Source of the DNA: Thalassobaculum litoreum DSM 18839
GTDB lineage: Bacteria > Pseudomonadota > Alphaproteobacteria > Thalassobaculales > Thalassobaculaceae
NCBI RefSeq assembly: GCF_900102465.1
Contig: NZ_FNBW01000005.1
Location: forward strand, 248,001-312,000
Reading direction: 5' to 3'
DNA length: 64,000 nucleotides
This document shows positions 47,816 to 57,832 of the stretch, in pieces (positions within the stretch are counted from its first letter, which is position 1; each line of letters begins with the position of its first letter). The position numbers and the translations under genes were made by a program. The notes under the pieces are model-generated. The model did no database searches, was not told the origin of the DNA, and was given only the letters and a program-made list of their open reading frames with translations.

Positions 47816-49255
47816 ATGGCGCTCAAGGTCGCCATCATCGGCCGGCCGAATGTCGGCAAGTCGACGCTGTTCAACCGGCTGACCGGGACCAAGCACGCCC
47901 TGGTCGACGACACCCCCGGCGTGACCCGCGACCGGCGTGAAGGCGACGGCCGGATCGCCGACCTCAATTTCCGCATCGTCGATACCGCCGGCCTGGAGGA
48001 CGCCCAGGACGACAGCCTGGAGGGGCGAATGCGCCGCCAGACCGAGGCGGCGGTGCAGCAGGCCGATCTGGTCTTCATGATGATCGACGCCCGGGCCGGC
48101 GTCACGCCGCTGGACGCCCATTTCGCCGACTGGCTGCGCCGGGTGAAGGTGCCGGTGACCGTGCTCGCCAACAAGTGCGAGGGACGCGGCGGTATCGCCG
48201 GGCTGAGCGAGGCCTATAAGCTGGGTCTCGGCGACCCGGTGCCGATCTCCGCCGAGCATGGCGAGGGCATGGGCGAGCTCTACGACATCATCCGCGCCCG
48301 GATCGAGGCCGATCCCGTGCTCGCCGCCGAGCTCTATGCGGAGGACGAGGAGGACCCGTTCCCCGAGGAGGTCCTGGACGGCGTCGATCTCGACGAGGCC
48401 GATCTGGAAGAGGACGCGATCCTGCAGGATCGGGGGCCGAAGGGTCCGCTGAAGCTCGCCATCGTCGGCCGTCCGAACGTCGGCAAGTCGACCCTGATCA
48501 ACCGGCTGCTCGGCGAGGACCGGCTGCTGACCGGCCCCGAGGCCGGCATCACCCGCGACTCCATCGAGATCCCCTGGAGCTACAAGGGCCGGGAGATCCA
48601 CCTGATCGACACCGCCGGTCTGCGCCGCAAGGCCCGGGTGGTGGAGAAGCTGGAGCGGATGTCGACCACCGACAGCATGCGCGCCGTGCGCTTCGCCCAG
48701 GTGGTCATGCTGGTGCTCGACGGCGAGCAGATGCTGGAGAAGCAGGACCTTGCCATCGCCCGCACGGTACTGGACCAGGGTCGCGCCCTGATCATCGCCG
48801 TCAACAAGTGGGACGCGGTCGCCGACAAGAACGCCGCCGGCCAGCGCCTGCGCGACCGGCTGGACACGTCGCTCGCCCAGGTGCGCGGCATTCCCTGGAT
48901 CGCCGTCTCCGCCCTGCGCGGCAGCAATCTGGACAAGCTGCTGGACGCGGTGTTCGACATCTACGACGTCTGGAACACCCGGGTGCCGACCAGCCGGCTC
49001 AACCGCTGGCTGGAGCGCATGGTCGATCAGCATCCGCCGCCGCTGTCCAAGGGCCGGCGCCTGCGCCTGCGCTACATGACCCAGGTCAAGGCCCGTCCGC
49101 CGACCTTCGCCGCCTTCGTCAGCCAGGCGGACGAGCTGCCGGAAAGCTACGTGCGCTACCTGATCGGCGGCCTGCGGGACGAATTCGGGCTGGCCGGGGT
49201 GCCGATCCGGGTTAATCTGCGCAAACGGCGCAACCCCTACGTCGACGACCGCTAG
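47816..49255 (+). CDS. der: Ribosome-associated GTPase Der (EngA)
   Basis: A 479-residue GTPase needed for assembly of the 50S ribosomal subunit. It has two tandem G domains, each with its own P-loop GRPNVGKST (near residues 9 and 217), DTPGVTRD and DTAGL motifs and NKCE / NKWD specificity loops, then a C-terminal KH-like domain (PTSRLNRWLERMVDQHPPP). An acidic linker (YAEDEEDPFPEEVLDGVDLDE) joins the G domains. Last core gene of yfgM-bamB-der. Confidence 0.97.
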   Translation: MALKVAIIGRPNVGKSTLFNRLTGTKHALVDDTPGVTRDRREGDGRIADLNFRIVDTAGLEDAQDDSLEGRMRRQTEAAVQQADLVFMMIDARAGVTPLDAHFADWLRRVKVPVTVLANKCEGRGGIAGLSEAYKLGLGDPVPISAEHGEGMGELYDIIRARIEADPVLAAELYAEDEEDPFPEEVLDGVDLDEADLEEDAILQDRGPKGPLKLAIVGRPNVGKSTLINRLLGEDRLLTGPEAGITRDSIEIPWSYKGREIHLIDTAGLRRKARVVEKLERMSTTDSMRAVRFAQVVMLVLDGEQMLEKQDLAIARTVLDQGRALIIAVNKWDAVADKNAAGQRLRDRLDTSLAQVRGIPWIAVSALRGSNLDKLLDAVFDIYDVWNTRVPTSRLNRWLERMVDQHPPPLSKGRRLRLRYMTQVKARPPTFAAFVSQADELPESYVRYLIGGLRDEFGLAGVPIRVNLRKRRNPYVDDR

Positions 49256-49307
49256 CCGAGAGGCGGTGACGGGGCGGCTGCCGCACGCAGCGCAGGACGG
49301 AGCCGCC

Positions 49308-49634
49308 ATGCGAAGCCGCGGGAAGACGAAGTTGGATGCCAGGGTCTCGATCTCGGACCTTGCGCGGATGTACGACGGACGGAACGACGGCACGCCGCCG
49401 ACCCACCGCTACACCAAGGGCCGCATGCCGCTGCGCCGCGGTTCCCTGAATCAGACCGGCACCGTGAACCAGGGCGGCACGCGGCTGGCCCGGCTGAAGG
49501 CCCGCGCGTCGGGCATCCGCTATGCGCTGCAGACCGAGGCGATGGACCGCTCCAAGCTGCGGGAGCTGGAGCAGACCCTGCGGAACCTGGAGCTGGCCAT
49601 CCGCGGGATGGAAGACACCTTGAAGAGCGAGTGA
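49308..49634 (+). CDS. Hypothetical basic protein
   Basis: A 108-residue, Arg-rich protein with no family I recognise. The C-terminal half (RLARLKARASGIRYALQTEAMDRSKLRELEQTLRNLELAIRGMEDTL) is a probable long helix or coiled coil; the N-terminal half (LARMYDGRNDGTPPTHRYTKGRMPLRRG) is basic and likely disordered, which would suit nucleic acid or ribosome contact. The ATG at 49308 has a GGACGGAG site. It is 53 bases after der and eight before the cupin gene. Confidence 0.65.
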   Translation: MRSRGKTKLDARVSISDLARMYDGRNDGTPPTHRYTKGRMPLRRGSLNQTGTVNQGGTRLARLKARASGIRYALQTEAMDRSKLRELEQTLRNLELAIRGMEDTLKSE

Positions 49635-49641
49635 GGACGGG

Positions 49642-50169
49642 GTGGGCGAGATTCTCAACAGGCTGGTGGAGGATTGCCGTCGTGCGGCGGGATCGACCGA
49701 TCCGGTCGCCGGGGTGCAGGCCGCGCTGTCGCTGGTGACGGCGGATCCGGACACGACCATCGCCGAGATCCCCGACTTCGAGGGCGAGGATTACGTGCTG
49801 CACCGGGCCGACGACCTGTCGGTCTTCCTGGTGCGTCAGGCGCCGAACACGGCGGGGCCGCCGCACGATCACGGGATGACGGCGGTGATCGCCATGCTGG
49901 AGGGGGTGGAGATCCACCGCCGCTACCGCCGGGAGGGGCAGCGCATCACCCTGGACCGGGAGCAGACGGCCGGTCCCGGCGGCATTCTGGTGCTCGCCCC
50001 GCGCGACGTGCACGCCATCGCCAACCCGGACCCGACCCCGTCGATCGGCGTCCATGTCTATCTGGGCGACATCGTCGGGATCGAACGCACGCTGTGGGAT
50101 ACGGCTTCCGGCGAGGCGCTCCCGTTCACCCTGGAGAGCTACGAAAGCAGGGTGCGGGCCTACCGATAG
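49642..50169 (+). CDS. Cupin protein, cysteine dioxygenase type I-like
   Basis: A 175-residue double-stranded beta-helix protein. The first cupin motif PPHDHGMTAVIAMLEGVEIHRRYRR provides His-His and a downstream Glu position; the second is VLAPRDVHAIANPDPTPSIGVHVYLGD with His. This is the pattern of predicted metal-dependent cysteine dioxygenase-like enzymes that oxidise thiols. Start at GTG 49642. Substrate unassigned. Confidence 0.8.
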   Translation: MGEILNRLVEDCRRAAGSTDPVAGVQAALSLVTADPDTTIAEIPDFEGEDYVLHRADDLSVFLVRQAPNTAGPPHDHGMTAVIAMLEGVEIHRRYRREGQRITLDREQTAGPGGILVLAPRDVHAIANPDPTPSIGVHVYLGDIVGIERTLWDTASGEALPFTLESYESRVRAYR

Positions 50170-50318
50170 ACCAACCTCCCCACGGGGTTTGTGACAGCGA
50201 CCACGGCTTGACACCCGACGCCCGGCCAACAAGGTTGGGGTTTCCGTCGTCGGTGCCGTGCCGACCTTACGTACGGATCGGTTCCGCCGGTCCAGGACCA
50301 GATTGTGGACTGTTTTCC

Positions 50319-50843
50319 ATGTTACGCCCGGAGTCATTCGAGTCGGTCAACGACGCCCTGGACATGGGCACGATCGAGCGCTTCCCGGTTCTCTCCGGTG
50401 TTTTCGAGACCTGGCGGCGGCTCGGTGACGGCGCGGCGCCGACGGGCGTCGATGCCCTGGACCTCCCGCCCCGGGCGCTGCCCTATCTGATGCTGGTCGA
50501 TCTCGACGGGACGAAGGACGCGGTGATCCGTCTGGCCGGAACGGCGGCCTGCAACCTCTATGGCCGCGAGTTGAAGGGGACCAGCGTCCACGACTTCTTC
50601 GGCGCCCGGGACGCGCGGCTCGTGCTCGACGACCTGCTGACGGTCGCGGAGAACGAGGCCCCGATGCTGACCCACCGCTCCTATGTCTCGATCAACGGAA
50701 AACCGTGGAGCTATGTCCGGCTGCTGCTGCCGATCCGTCCGGAGGGCGGCCGGGTGACACGGATCCTGAAGGCGCTGGAGCCGAGCAAATTCAGCGCCGT
50801 GCCGGTGCGCTCGACGCCGGCGAACCGCCACGCTGGGCTATAG
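50319..50843 (+). CDS. PAS_5 domain protein
   Basis: A 174-residue single-domain protein of the PAS_5 family (LPYLMLVDLDGTKDAVIRLAGTAACNLYGRELKGTSVHDFF in the middle, RSYVSINGKPWSYVRLLLPI near the end). Ligand and partner are unknown. The region 50170-50318 before it holds no recognised site. It is 163 bases upstream of a sensor histidine kinase gene in the same direction, but linkage is only positional. Confidence 0.82.
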   Translation: MLRPESFESVNDALDMGTIERFPVLSGVFETWRRLGDGAAPTGVDALDLPPRALPYLMLVDLDGTKDAVIRLAGTAACNLYGRELKGTSVHDFFGARDARLVLDDLLTVAENEAPMLTHRSYVSINGKPWSYVRLLLPIRPEGGRVTRILKALEPSKFSAVPVRSTPANRHAGL

Positions 50844-51006
50844 GGCCGGCGAGCCTATGTCCGTGTAGGCTCTATACAGAGCACCCCCGATGTTTGAGTA
50901 TTCGCCAGACGATTGGGCTGGTGCCCACGGCATCGGGTAGAAGGGGGATCGTTTCGGGCGCGCGATTCCGGGCGGCGCCGGCCGCTGAATTGGGGCGGAT
51001 GACCCT

Positions 51007-53391
51007 ATGAAACTGAAATGGCTGGTGCTTCTGGTCTTTGCCGGCGTGCAGACGCTCACCGCCGGGATCGTCGCCGTGAGCACCTGGGCGGTGGTGACCG
51101 GTTCGGTGGCGACCAACACCGCACACACCACCCGGGCCGTCGCCGATACGGTGCGGCTGCGCTTCGAGCGGTTCGTCGATCCGGCGACCGACGCGGTCGA
51201 CCTGGCCCGCTTCGTCCTGCAGCGCCACGGTCCGGTGGACGTGTCCCTCGACACTTTCGAACGATTCATGTTCGACCAGTTGACCAGTCATCCGGTGGTG
51301 GACGCGCTCTACATGGGCCGCTCGACCGGCGAGTTCATGATGGTCAAACGGGTCCGGGCGCCGGGGCCGCCGACCTTCCTGACAAAGCATATCCGTGTCG
51401 GGGAAGAGGACCGCACGGTCGAGTTTCGCCTGCGCGACCGGCAGTTCGATCTGGTGCGGCGCTGGCGCGACGACGACGACCCGTTCGACCCGCGCACCCG
51501 GCCCTGGTACCGGGTAGCCCAGGAGCAGGCCGAGGAACAAGCCCAGGACGACATCCAGCGCTGGACCGAGCCCTATACCTTCTTCACCTCCGGCGCACCC
51601 GGCGTCTCCACTGCCAACGCCCTGATGGGCACCTCGGCCGACAGCTGGGGCGCGGTCTCGGTCGACATCGAGACCGGTTCCTTTTCCAAGTTCCTGTCCT
51701 CCCTGGCCCTGCCCGGCGGCGGCGAGGCGTTCATCGCCGGGTGGGACGGCGAGGTGGTCGCTCTGCCGGCGGAGGTCGGGGAGGCGGGGCGGGCGCTGTT
51801 CGCCGAGCCCGACGACAGCCGGCGCCCGGCCCTTCTCCTGGCCCTGCTCGAGGCCGACCGAGAGGCGCTGGCGGCGGCCGGAGACGGCCGGGTGCTGCGC
51901 GACGTGGTGGTCGGCGGTCGGTCCTACATCGTCCAACTCGTCGGTTTCGCGGAGGCCGGCATGCCCTGGAGCATCATCGTCGCCGTGCCCGAGGACGCCG
52001 TCTTCGGCTGGGTCTACCGCCTGCGTAACGAGATCATGGCGATCAGCGTCGCCGCCTGTCTGCTGGCGGGCGTCCTGCTGCTGCTGTTCTGGCACCGGGC
52101 GATCGAGCGGCCGATGGCGGCGATCTCCTCGCGGCTGGCGGTCATCGGCGCCGGCGGCAATGGGGACGGTGCGCCGGTCTCCGGGGCGAAGGAGATGCGG
52201 CAGATCGACCAGGCGGTGATCGCCGCCGGCCAGATGATTAGCGAACGCCAGGCTGCCCGGCTGACGCTGATCGACCGGCTGCGCGAGCTGGTGGAGGCGA
52301 TGGAGCGGGCGCCGGTGGGGATCGCGATCCTGGAGGCCGACCGGCGGCTGAGCTTCGCCAACGGGGCGGCGCGTACCGCCCTGTCGGTCGGCGACGGCGA
52401 CGATGTCCGCCTCGACACCGCGGTCCTGGGCATGTCGGAAGCCGAGTTCGCGGCCAAGGCCGAGCTGGTGGCCGGAGGGCGCACGATCCGCGGCGAGGCG
52501 GTACTGCCGGACGCCGACGGCGCGGAGGCGGAATACGGGGTCCTGCTGTCGCCGCTCGGCGACGGCGACGAGACCCGGATCCTGCTGGTGCTCGAGGACG
52601 TCTCCACGGCCAACGTCCTGGAGGCGGGAATTGTGGCGGCGCGCGAGGCGGCGGAGCGCAGCGACCAGGCCAAGACCCTCTTCCTGGCGCAGATGAGCCA
52701 CGAGTTCCGCACGCCGCTGAATGCCATCGCCGGGTTCTCCGAGATGCTGCAGGGAGCGCCAGATATGGGCTCGGAGAAGGCTCGCCAGTATATCGGCCAT
52801 ATCAGCGCCAGCGCGGCGACGCTGCTGGAGATGGTCGATCGCATCCTGGAATACGCCCGCTACGAAAGCGGGGCCGTCGGCACGGCGCCGCGGCCGACGG
52901 ATATCGCGGGCGTGCTGGAGGATGCCATCGACGCGGTGAGCCGCGAGGCGGCGGTGGCCGGGGTGACGGTGGAACTTACCCTGCATGGCCGGCTGGAGCC
53001 GGTGGCGGCGGATCCGGCGATGCTGACCCGCGCCCTGGAGCAGCTTCTGTCCAATGCCATCAAGTTTTCCAGGCCCGGCTCGGCCGTCTCGGTCGCCGCG
53101 GCCCCCAGCCCGGGCAAGGATCCGCGGCGCATCACGGTCGGCATCGTCGACCGTGGCAGCGGCATCAACCCGGTCGATCTGCCGCGGGTGTTCGATCCGT
53201 TCTGGAAGGCCGACACCCATCTGCGGGCCAGTACCGAGGGGCCGGGTCTGGGTCTGGCGATCGCCCGACGCATCATCGCCGGCTTCGGCGGTCAGATCGA
53301 GGTGGACAGCGCCCCCGGAGAGGGAACGCGGGTCGTGGCGACCCTGCCGGTGTTCTCAGGTCCGAGCCAGAACCGCTCGAACGGCAGCTGA
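51007..53391 (+). CDS. Membrane sensor histidine kinase (dCache-like sensor)
   Basis: A 794-residue hybrid of sensor and kinase: transmembrane helix 1 (about 5-30), a large periplasmic region (about 31-335) with the dCache-like FDPRTRPWYRVAQEQ and SVDIETGSFSKFLSSL segments, helix 2 (about 340-362), a probable HAMP/PAS region (about 365-535), HisKA with the phosphorylated His565 in FLAQMSHEFRTPLNAIAGFSEML, and HATPase_c with N, G1 and G2 boxes (LLSNAIKFS, VDRGSGIN, GLGLAIARR). No receiver domain and no adjacent response regulator gene, so it is an orphan kinase. WYR and DIETG suggest a small-molecule ligand. Confidence 0.92.
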   Translation: MKLKWLVLLVFAGVQTLTAGIVAVSTWAVVTGSVATNTAHTTRAVADTVRLRFERFVDPATDAVDLARFVLQRHGPVDVSLDTFERFMFDQLTSHPVVDALYMGRSTGEFMMVKRVRAPGPPTFLTKHIRVGEEDRTVEFRLRDRQFDLVRRWRDDDDPFDPRTRPWYRVAQEQAEEQAQDDIQRWTEPYTFFTSGAPGVSTANALMGTSADSWGAVSVDIETGSFSKFLSSLALPGGGEAFIAGWDGEVVALPAEVGEAGRALFAEPDDSRRPALLLALLEADREALAAAGDGRVLRDVVVGGRSYIVQLVGFAEAGMPWSIIVAVPEDAVFGWVYRLRNEIMAISVAACLLAGVLLLLFWHRAIERPMAAISSRLAVIGAGGNGDGAPVSGAKEMRQIDQAVIAAGQMISERQAARLTLIDRLRELVEAMERAPVGIAILEADRRLSFANGAARTALSVGDGDDVRLDTAVLGMSEAEFAAKAELVAGGRTIRGEAVLPDADGAEAEYGVLLSPLGDGDETRILLVLEDVSTANVLEAGIVAAREAAERSDQAKTLFLAQMSHEFRTPLNAIAGFSEMLQGAPDMGSEKARQYIGHISASAATLLEMVDRILEYARYESGAVGTAPRPTDIAGVLEDAIDAVSREAAVAGVTVELTLHGRLEPVAADPAMLTRALEQLLSNAIKFSRPGSAVSVAAAPSPGKDPRRITVGIVDRGSGINPVDLPRVFDPFWKADTHLRASTEGPGLGLAIARRIIAGFGGQIEVDSAPGEGTRVVATLPVFSGPSQNRSNGS

Positions 53392-53440
53392 GCCGACGTG
53401 CTTCTCCGGGGTGGTTCTTTCGGGCGGTTCTTCGGGGCGT

Positions 53441-54151
53441 TCAGCCTTGCGCGTCGATCCGTTCGCCATGGGCGACGCAGGCCGGAGAGGCCAGGTCGAG
53501 GAACGCGGGGGCGATATCCTCCGGCGTCTTCAGGGTCATCGGATCCTCACCCGGGAAGGCCGTCGCCCGCATCTTTGTGCGCGTGCCGCCCGGGTTCAGC
53601 AGGTTGATCCGCAGGTTGGTGCGCCGGGTCTCGCCGGCATAGGCGCGCACCATGGCCTCCAGCGCGGCCTTGGACACCGCATAGGCGCCCCAGTTCGGTC
53701 GCTCGCCGACGGCGGCACCGGAGGTCACGAAGATCGCCCGTCCGGCGTCCGACTGGCGCAGCAGCGGATCGAGGCTGCGCACCAGCCGCTGGCAGGAGCT
53801 CAGGTTGACCGTCATCACCTCGTCCCAGAGCTTGGGGTCGTAGTGCGAGATCGGGCTGAGCACCCCGAGGATGCCGTGGTTGGCGACCAGCACGTCCAGC
53901 TTGCCCCAGCGCTCGTAGATCGACGCGCCCAGGCGGTTGATCGCTTCGAAATCGGTGAGGTCCATCGGGACCAGGGTGGCCTCGCCGCCGGCCGCCTTGA
54001 CCCGGTCGTCCGTCTCCTCCAGGCCGCCGACCGTGCGCGCCACCAGGATCAGGTGGGCGCCCTCGCGGGCGAAGGCCTCGGCGACGGCGGCACCGATGCC
54101 GCGCGACGCGCCGGTGATGAGCGCGACACGCCCTTCGAGAATGCCAGTCAT
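53441..54151 (-). CDS. SDR-family oxidoreductase
   Basis: A 236-residue short-chain dehydrogenase: [15 protein letters not shown] cofactor motif (about 14-28), LVARTVG after beta-2 (Arg, fits NADP), NHGI in place of NNAG, Ser in VTSGAA, catalytic YAVSK near residue 160. The C-terminus is short. It lies seven bases past the purF stop on the same strand, an arrangement seen in many Alphaproteobacteria. Function unknown. Confidence 0.9.
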   Translation of the reverse strand: MTGILEGRVALITGASRGIGAAVAEAFAREGAHLILVARTVGGLEETDDRVKAAGGEATLVPMDLTDFEAINRLGASIYERWGKLDVLVANHGILGVLSPISHYDPKLWDEVMTVNLSSCQRLVRSLDPLLRQSDAGRAIFVTSGAAVGERPNWGAYAVSKAALEAMVRAYAGETRRTNLRINLLNPGGTRTKMRATAFPGEDPMTLKTPEDIAPAFLDLASPACVAHGERIDAQG

Positions 54152-54158
54152 AGAACCC

Positions 54159-55619
54159 TCAGGAGGCTTCGGCGAGCAGGGAGAGCTGACGCGTCCGGCC
54201 GCCGGTGTAATCGGTCAGCGAGATCGGATAGTCGCCGGTGAAACAGGCGTCGCAGAACTGCGGCACGTCGTTGTTCCGCGCGGCTTCGCCCATCGCCCGG
54301 TACAGCCCGTCGATGGAGATGAAGGCGAGGCTGTCGACGCCGATCTTCTCCGCCATCTCCTCCACGCTCATCTGCGCGGCGAGCAGCTTGGAGCGCTCCG
54401 GCGTGTCGACGCCGTAGAAGCAGGAATGGGTGGTCGGCGGGCTGGCGATGCGCATGTGCACCTCGGTCGCCCCGGCCTGGCGCACCATCTCCACGATCTT
54501 CGTCGAGGTGGTGCCTCGGACGATGGAATCGTCGACCAGGATCACCCGCTTGCCTTCGAGCTGCCCGCGGTTGGCGTTGTGCTTCAGCTTGACGCCCAGG
54601 TGGCGGACCTTGTCGGTCGGCTGGATGAAGGTCCGGCCGACATAGTGGTTGCGGATGATGCCCAGCTCGAACGGCAGGCCCGAGGCCTCGGCATAGCCGA
54701 TCGCCGCCGGCACGCCGGAATCCGGCACCGGGACGACCACGTCGGCATCGACCCCGCTCTCGTTCGCCAGCTCGGCGCCGATCCCCTTGCGGGCGGCATA
54801 GACGCTGTGCCCCTCGACCATACTGTCCGGGCGGGCGAAGTAGATGTACTCGAAGATGCAGAACCGGCTCGGCCGCGGACGGAACGGGAAGAACGAGCGC
54901 ACGCCCTTGGCGTCGATCACCACCAACTCGCCCGGATTGATGTCGCGGACGAAATCGGCGCCGATGATGTCCAGGCCGCAGGTCTCCGAGCACAGAATAT
55001 AGGCGTCGCCGATCTTGCCGAGCACCAGCGGGCGTACGCCGAACGGGTCGCGCAGGCCGATCAGGGTGTCCTTGCTCATGCAGATCAGGGAATAGCCGCC
55101 CTCGACCTGGTTCATCGCCTCGACCAGCCGGTCGACCACCGACGCGCGACGCGAGCGGGCGATCAGGTGGATGATGACCTCGGTATCCATGGTCGACTGG
55201 AAGATCGAGCCCTGGCGCACCAGACCCTCGCGCACCTGCAGGGCGTTGGTCAGGTTGCCGTTGTGGCACAGCGCGAAGCCGCCGAACTCCAGATCCGCGA
55301 ACAGCGGCTGCACGTTGCGCAGCGCCGTCTCGCCGGTGGTGGAGTAGCGGGTATGGCCGATCGCCGAGTGACCGACGAGCTGGTCCATGACCTCCTGATT
55401 GTCCTCGCCGAAATTCTCGCCGACATGGCCGAGGCCGCGGTGGACGTTGAACGTCGTCCCGTCGGTGGCGACGATCCCGGCCGCTTCCTGGCCGCGATGC
55501 TGCAGGGCGTGGAGGCCCAGGGCGGTGTGCGCGGCGGCGTCGGACGTGCCGAAGATGCCGTAGATCGCACACTCTTCATGAAGATGGTCGTCGTCATAGG
55601 GAGAGGTCGTGAGCGTCAT
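54159..55619 (-). CDS. purF: Amidophosphoribosyltransferase
   Basis: A 486-residue enzyme for the first step of purine synthesis (PRPP plus glutamine to phosphoribosylamine). The N-terminal nucleophile is Cys17 in [13 protein letters not shown], exposed after propeptide removal; HRGQEAAGI and [11 protein letters not shown] are glutaminase motifs; the PRPP-binding loop is [13 protein letters not shown]. It starts at 55619; an extended frame to 55712 is unsupported. Preceded by cvpA, the gene that neighbours purF in many proteobacteria. Confidence 0.96.
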   Translation of the reverse strand: MTLTTSPYDDDHLHEECAIYGIFGTSDAAAHTALGLHALQHRGQEAAGIVATDGTTFNVHRGLGHVGENFGEDNQEVMDQLVGHSAIGHTRYSTTGETALRNVQPLFADLEFGGFALCHNGNLTNALQVREGLVRQGSIFQSTMDTEVIIHLIARSRRASVVDRLVEAMNQVEGGYSLICMSKDTLIGLRDPFGVRPLVLGKIGDAYILCSETCGLDIIGADFVRDINPGELVVIDAKGVRSFFPFRPRPSRFCIFEYIYFARPDSMVEGHSVYAARKGIGAELANESGVDADVVVPVPDSGVPAAIGYAEASGLPFELGIIRNHYVGRTFIQPTDKVRHLGVKLKHNANRGQLEGKRVILVDDSIVRGTTSTKIVEMVRQAGATEVHMRIASPPTTHSCFYGVDTPERSKLLAAQMSVEEMAEKIGVDSLAFISIDGLYRAMGEAARNNDVPQFCDACFTGDYPISLTDYTGGRTRQLSLLAEAS

Positions 55620-55712
55620 GCGCGGGTCCGGTCCTCGCTCGAGGGGGAGATGTCGGACGGGGTCATACCCCATCCGATCGGCGACGGCCCTCCAAAACGA
55701 AACAGCACCCAC

Positions 55713-56402
55713 CTATTGGGTGCTTTGGATGGCCCGGTTCAGTTCCTGACGTTCCTTGTCAGTATACCCCTGATTGCCCCCCGACGCATCGGGATTCGGG
55801 GTGTCGCTGCGAGGTGTGGGGCTGAGCAGCCGCTCTTTCAAGGCTTCGCGGGTTTCATCCTCAGCCTGCCTGCGGAGTCGCGCCGCCTCTGTGTCGGCCT
55901 GGCTGCGCAGGTGTTCCGGCACCAGGGTGACCAGCATGTCCGATCCGGCCACGATCAGAGGTAGAGATTTCGCCTCGGTGATCCAGGTCGGGTGATCCTG
56001 CGAGTCCGGTTCCGCCCACAGCACGAGCAGGTAGGCGACGCAGACCAGGACCACGCCACGCAACACCCCGAACAGGAAGCCGAGCGACCGGTCGACCGCG
56101 CCGAGCCCCACCATCTGCAGGGTTCCGCTCGCCAGTCGGGCGAGGATCATGAAGATGATCAGGGCGACGATGAACAGCACGCCGCCGGCAATCAGCTCGC
56201 CCAGCGGTCCGTCGATGCCGGTCAGGTCCTCAACGATGGGGGTCGCCGGCTTGTAGCCGTAGATGCCGACCGCCAGCGCGCCGACCCAGGCGACGATGGA
56301 GAACACCTCCGCGACAAAACCGCGCATGAGCGCCAGAAGGCCCGACAGGACCACCACGGTGATGACGGCGATGTCGGTGATGTTGATCGGCAGGGAATCC
56401 AT
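55713..56402 (-). CDS. cvpA: CvpA family membrane protein
   Basis: A 229-residue inner-membrane protein named for colicin V production. Four helices (ITDIAVITVVVLSGLLALMRGFVAEVFSIVAW, then ELIAGGVLFIVALIIFMILARL, and SLGFLFGVLRGVVLVCVAYLLVLW) precede a hydrophilic tail of about 85 residues. GALAVGIYGYKPA and GAVDRSLGFLFG are family hallmarks. Implicated in envelope homeostasis in enteric bacteria. Twelve bases from radA, 93 from purF. Confidence 0.92.
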   Translation of the reverse strand: MDSLPINITDIAVITVVVLSGLLALMRGFVAEVFSIVAWVGALAVGIYGYKPATPIVEDLTGIDGPLGELIAGGVLFIVALIIFMILARLASGTLQMVGLGAVDRSLGFLFGVLRGVVLVCVAYLLVLWAEPDSQDHPTWITEAKSLPLIVAGSDMLVTLVPEHLRSQADTEAARLRRQAEDETREALKERLLSPTPRSDTPNPDASGGNQGYTDKERQELNRAIQSTQ

Positions 56403-56414
56403 TGAGGGCCCGTA

Positions 56415-57818
56415 TCAGGAGGCGACGACTCGGCGGCCGATGCGGGCATCGTCGCCGGGATCGTGGAGCAGGTCCACCAGATCATGTAGCCGGGAGATTT
56501 CGACCAAATCGAGGCCGCCCGACAGGGCCTTGCCGCCCTTGCGGCGCGAGGCGGGCAGCAGGGCCTTCTCGAAACCGAGCTTGGCGGCCTCCTTCAGCCG
56601 CGCCTCGGCCTGGGTGACGGCGCGCACCTCCGCCGACAGGCCGATCTCGCCGAACACCACGGAGCCCTTGGGCACCGGCACGCCGGTCAGCGAGGAGAGC
56701 AGGGCCGCAGCCACCGCCAGATCGGCGGCCGGCTCCGACACGCGGAGCCCGCCGGCGACGTTGAGGAACACGTCGTTGCCCGCCAATGAGACGCCGCAGC
56801 GCGCCTCCAGCACGGCCGTGACCATGGCCAGCCGGTTGCCGTCCCAGCCGACCACCGCCCGACGCGGGGTGCCGTAGGGGGAGGGGGCGATCAGCGCCTG
56901 GATCTCCACCAGCACCGGCCGGGTGCCCTCCACCCCGGCGAAGACGCAGGCGCCGGAGATGTCGTCCTGGCGGTCGGACAGGAACAGAGCCGAGGGGTTG
57001 GTGACCTCCATCAGCCCGCCCTCGGTCATCTCGAACACGCCGATCTCGTCGGTCGGACCGAAGCGGTTCTTCACCCCGCGCAGGATGCGGAACTGGTGAC
57101 CACGCTCGCCCTCGAAATACAGCACCGTGTCGACCATGTGCTCCAGCACCCGGGGGCCGGCGATGGCGCCTTCCTTGGTGACGTGGCCGACCAGCAGCAG
57201 GGCGATGCCGCGCTTCTTGGCCACCCGGATCAGTTCCTGGGCCGAGGCGCGGACCTGGGCGACGGTGCCCGGCGCGCTGTCCAGCGCGTCCACATACATG
57301 GTCTGGATCGAGTCGATCACCACCACATCGGGGCTGTCGGCGGCCTCCAGGCTGGAGACGATGTCGCGCACGCTGGTCGCCGCCGCCAGCCCGACCGAGG
57401 CCCCGGCCACGCCGAGACGCTGGGCGCGCATGCGGACCTGGTCCACCGCCTCCTCGCCGGAGACATAGGCGCAGCGGCAGGTGCCGGACAGGCCGGCGAC
57501 CACCTGCAGCAGCACGGTCGACTTGCCGATCCCCGGATCGCCCCCGATGAGGGTCGCCGAGCCGGGGACCAGCCCGCCGCCAAGCACGCGGTCGAACTCG
57601 CCGATGCCGGTGATCCGCCGGGGCGTCTCCTTGCTCTGGCCCGCGAGTTCGACGAAGTTGATGCGCCGGCCGCCGCCGGGCTTAAGCCCTTTCGGCGCCG
57701 CCTCGACGACCTCTTCGACCAGGGTGTTCCAGGCGCCGCAGGCGTCGCATTTGCCGGCCCACTTGGCCGTCACCGATCCGCATTCCTGGCAGACGTAGCG
57801 GCTGGTCGATTTCGCCAT
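56415..57818 (-). CDS. radA: DNA repair protein RadA
   Basis: A 467-residue RecA-like helicase for branch migration in recombination. An N-terminal zinc finger (YVCQECGSVTAKWAGKCDACGAW, four Cys), Walker A GGDPGIGKST near residue 92, the RadA-specific KNRFGPTDEIGVFEM and a C-terminal Lon-protease-like domain (GVSLAGNDVFLNVAGGLRVSEP) are all visible. Start ATG 57818. It is 14 bases after mlaF and 12 before cvpA. Confidence 0.96.
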   Translation of the reverse strand: MAKSTSRYVCQECGSVTAKWAGKCDACGAWNTLVEEVVEAAPKGLKPGGGRRINFVELAGQSKETPRRITGIGEFDRVLGGGLVPGSATLIGGDPGIGKSTVLLQVVAGLSGTCRCAYVSGEEAVDQVRMRAQRLGVAGASVGLAAATSVRDIVSSLEAADSPDVVVIDSIQTMYVDALDSAPGTVAQVRASAQELIRVAKKRGIALLLVGHVTKEGAIAGPRVLEHMVDTVLYFEGERGHQFRILRGVKNRFGPTDEIGVFEMTEGGLMEVTNPSALFLSDRQDDISGACVFAGVEGTRPVLVEIQALIAPSPYGTPRRAVVGWDGNRLAMVTAVLEARCGVSLAGNDVFLNVAGGLRVSEPAADLAVAAALLSSLTGVPVPKGSVVFGEIGLSAEVRAVTQAEARLKEAAKLGFEKALLPASRRKGGKALSGGLDLVEISRLHDLVDLLHDPGDDARIGRRVVAS

Positions 57819-57832
57819 CCGTGTCTCCGTCC

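Noticed and set aside
45898-48174. A 758-codon minus-strand frame across yfgM, bamB and der
   Set aside because: No domain recognisable and fully covered by three confident plus-strand genes.
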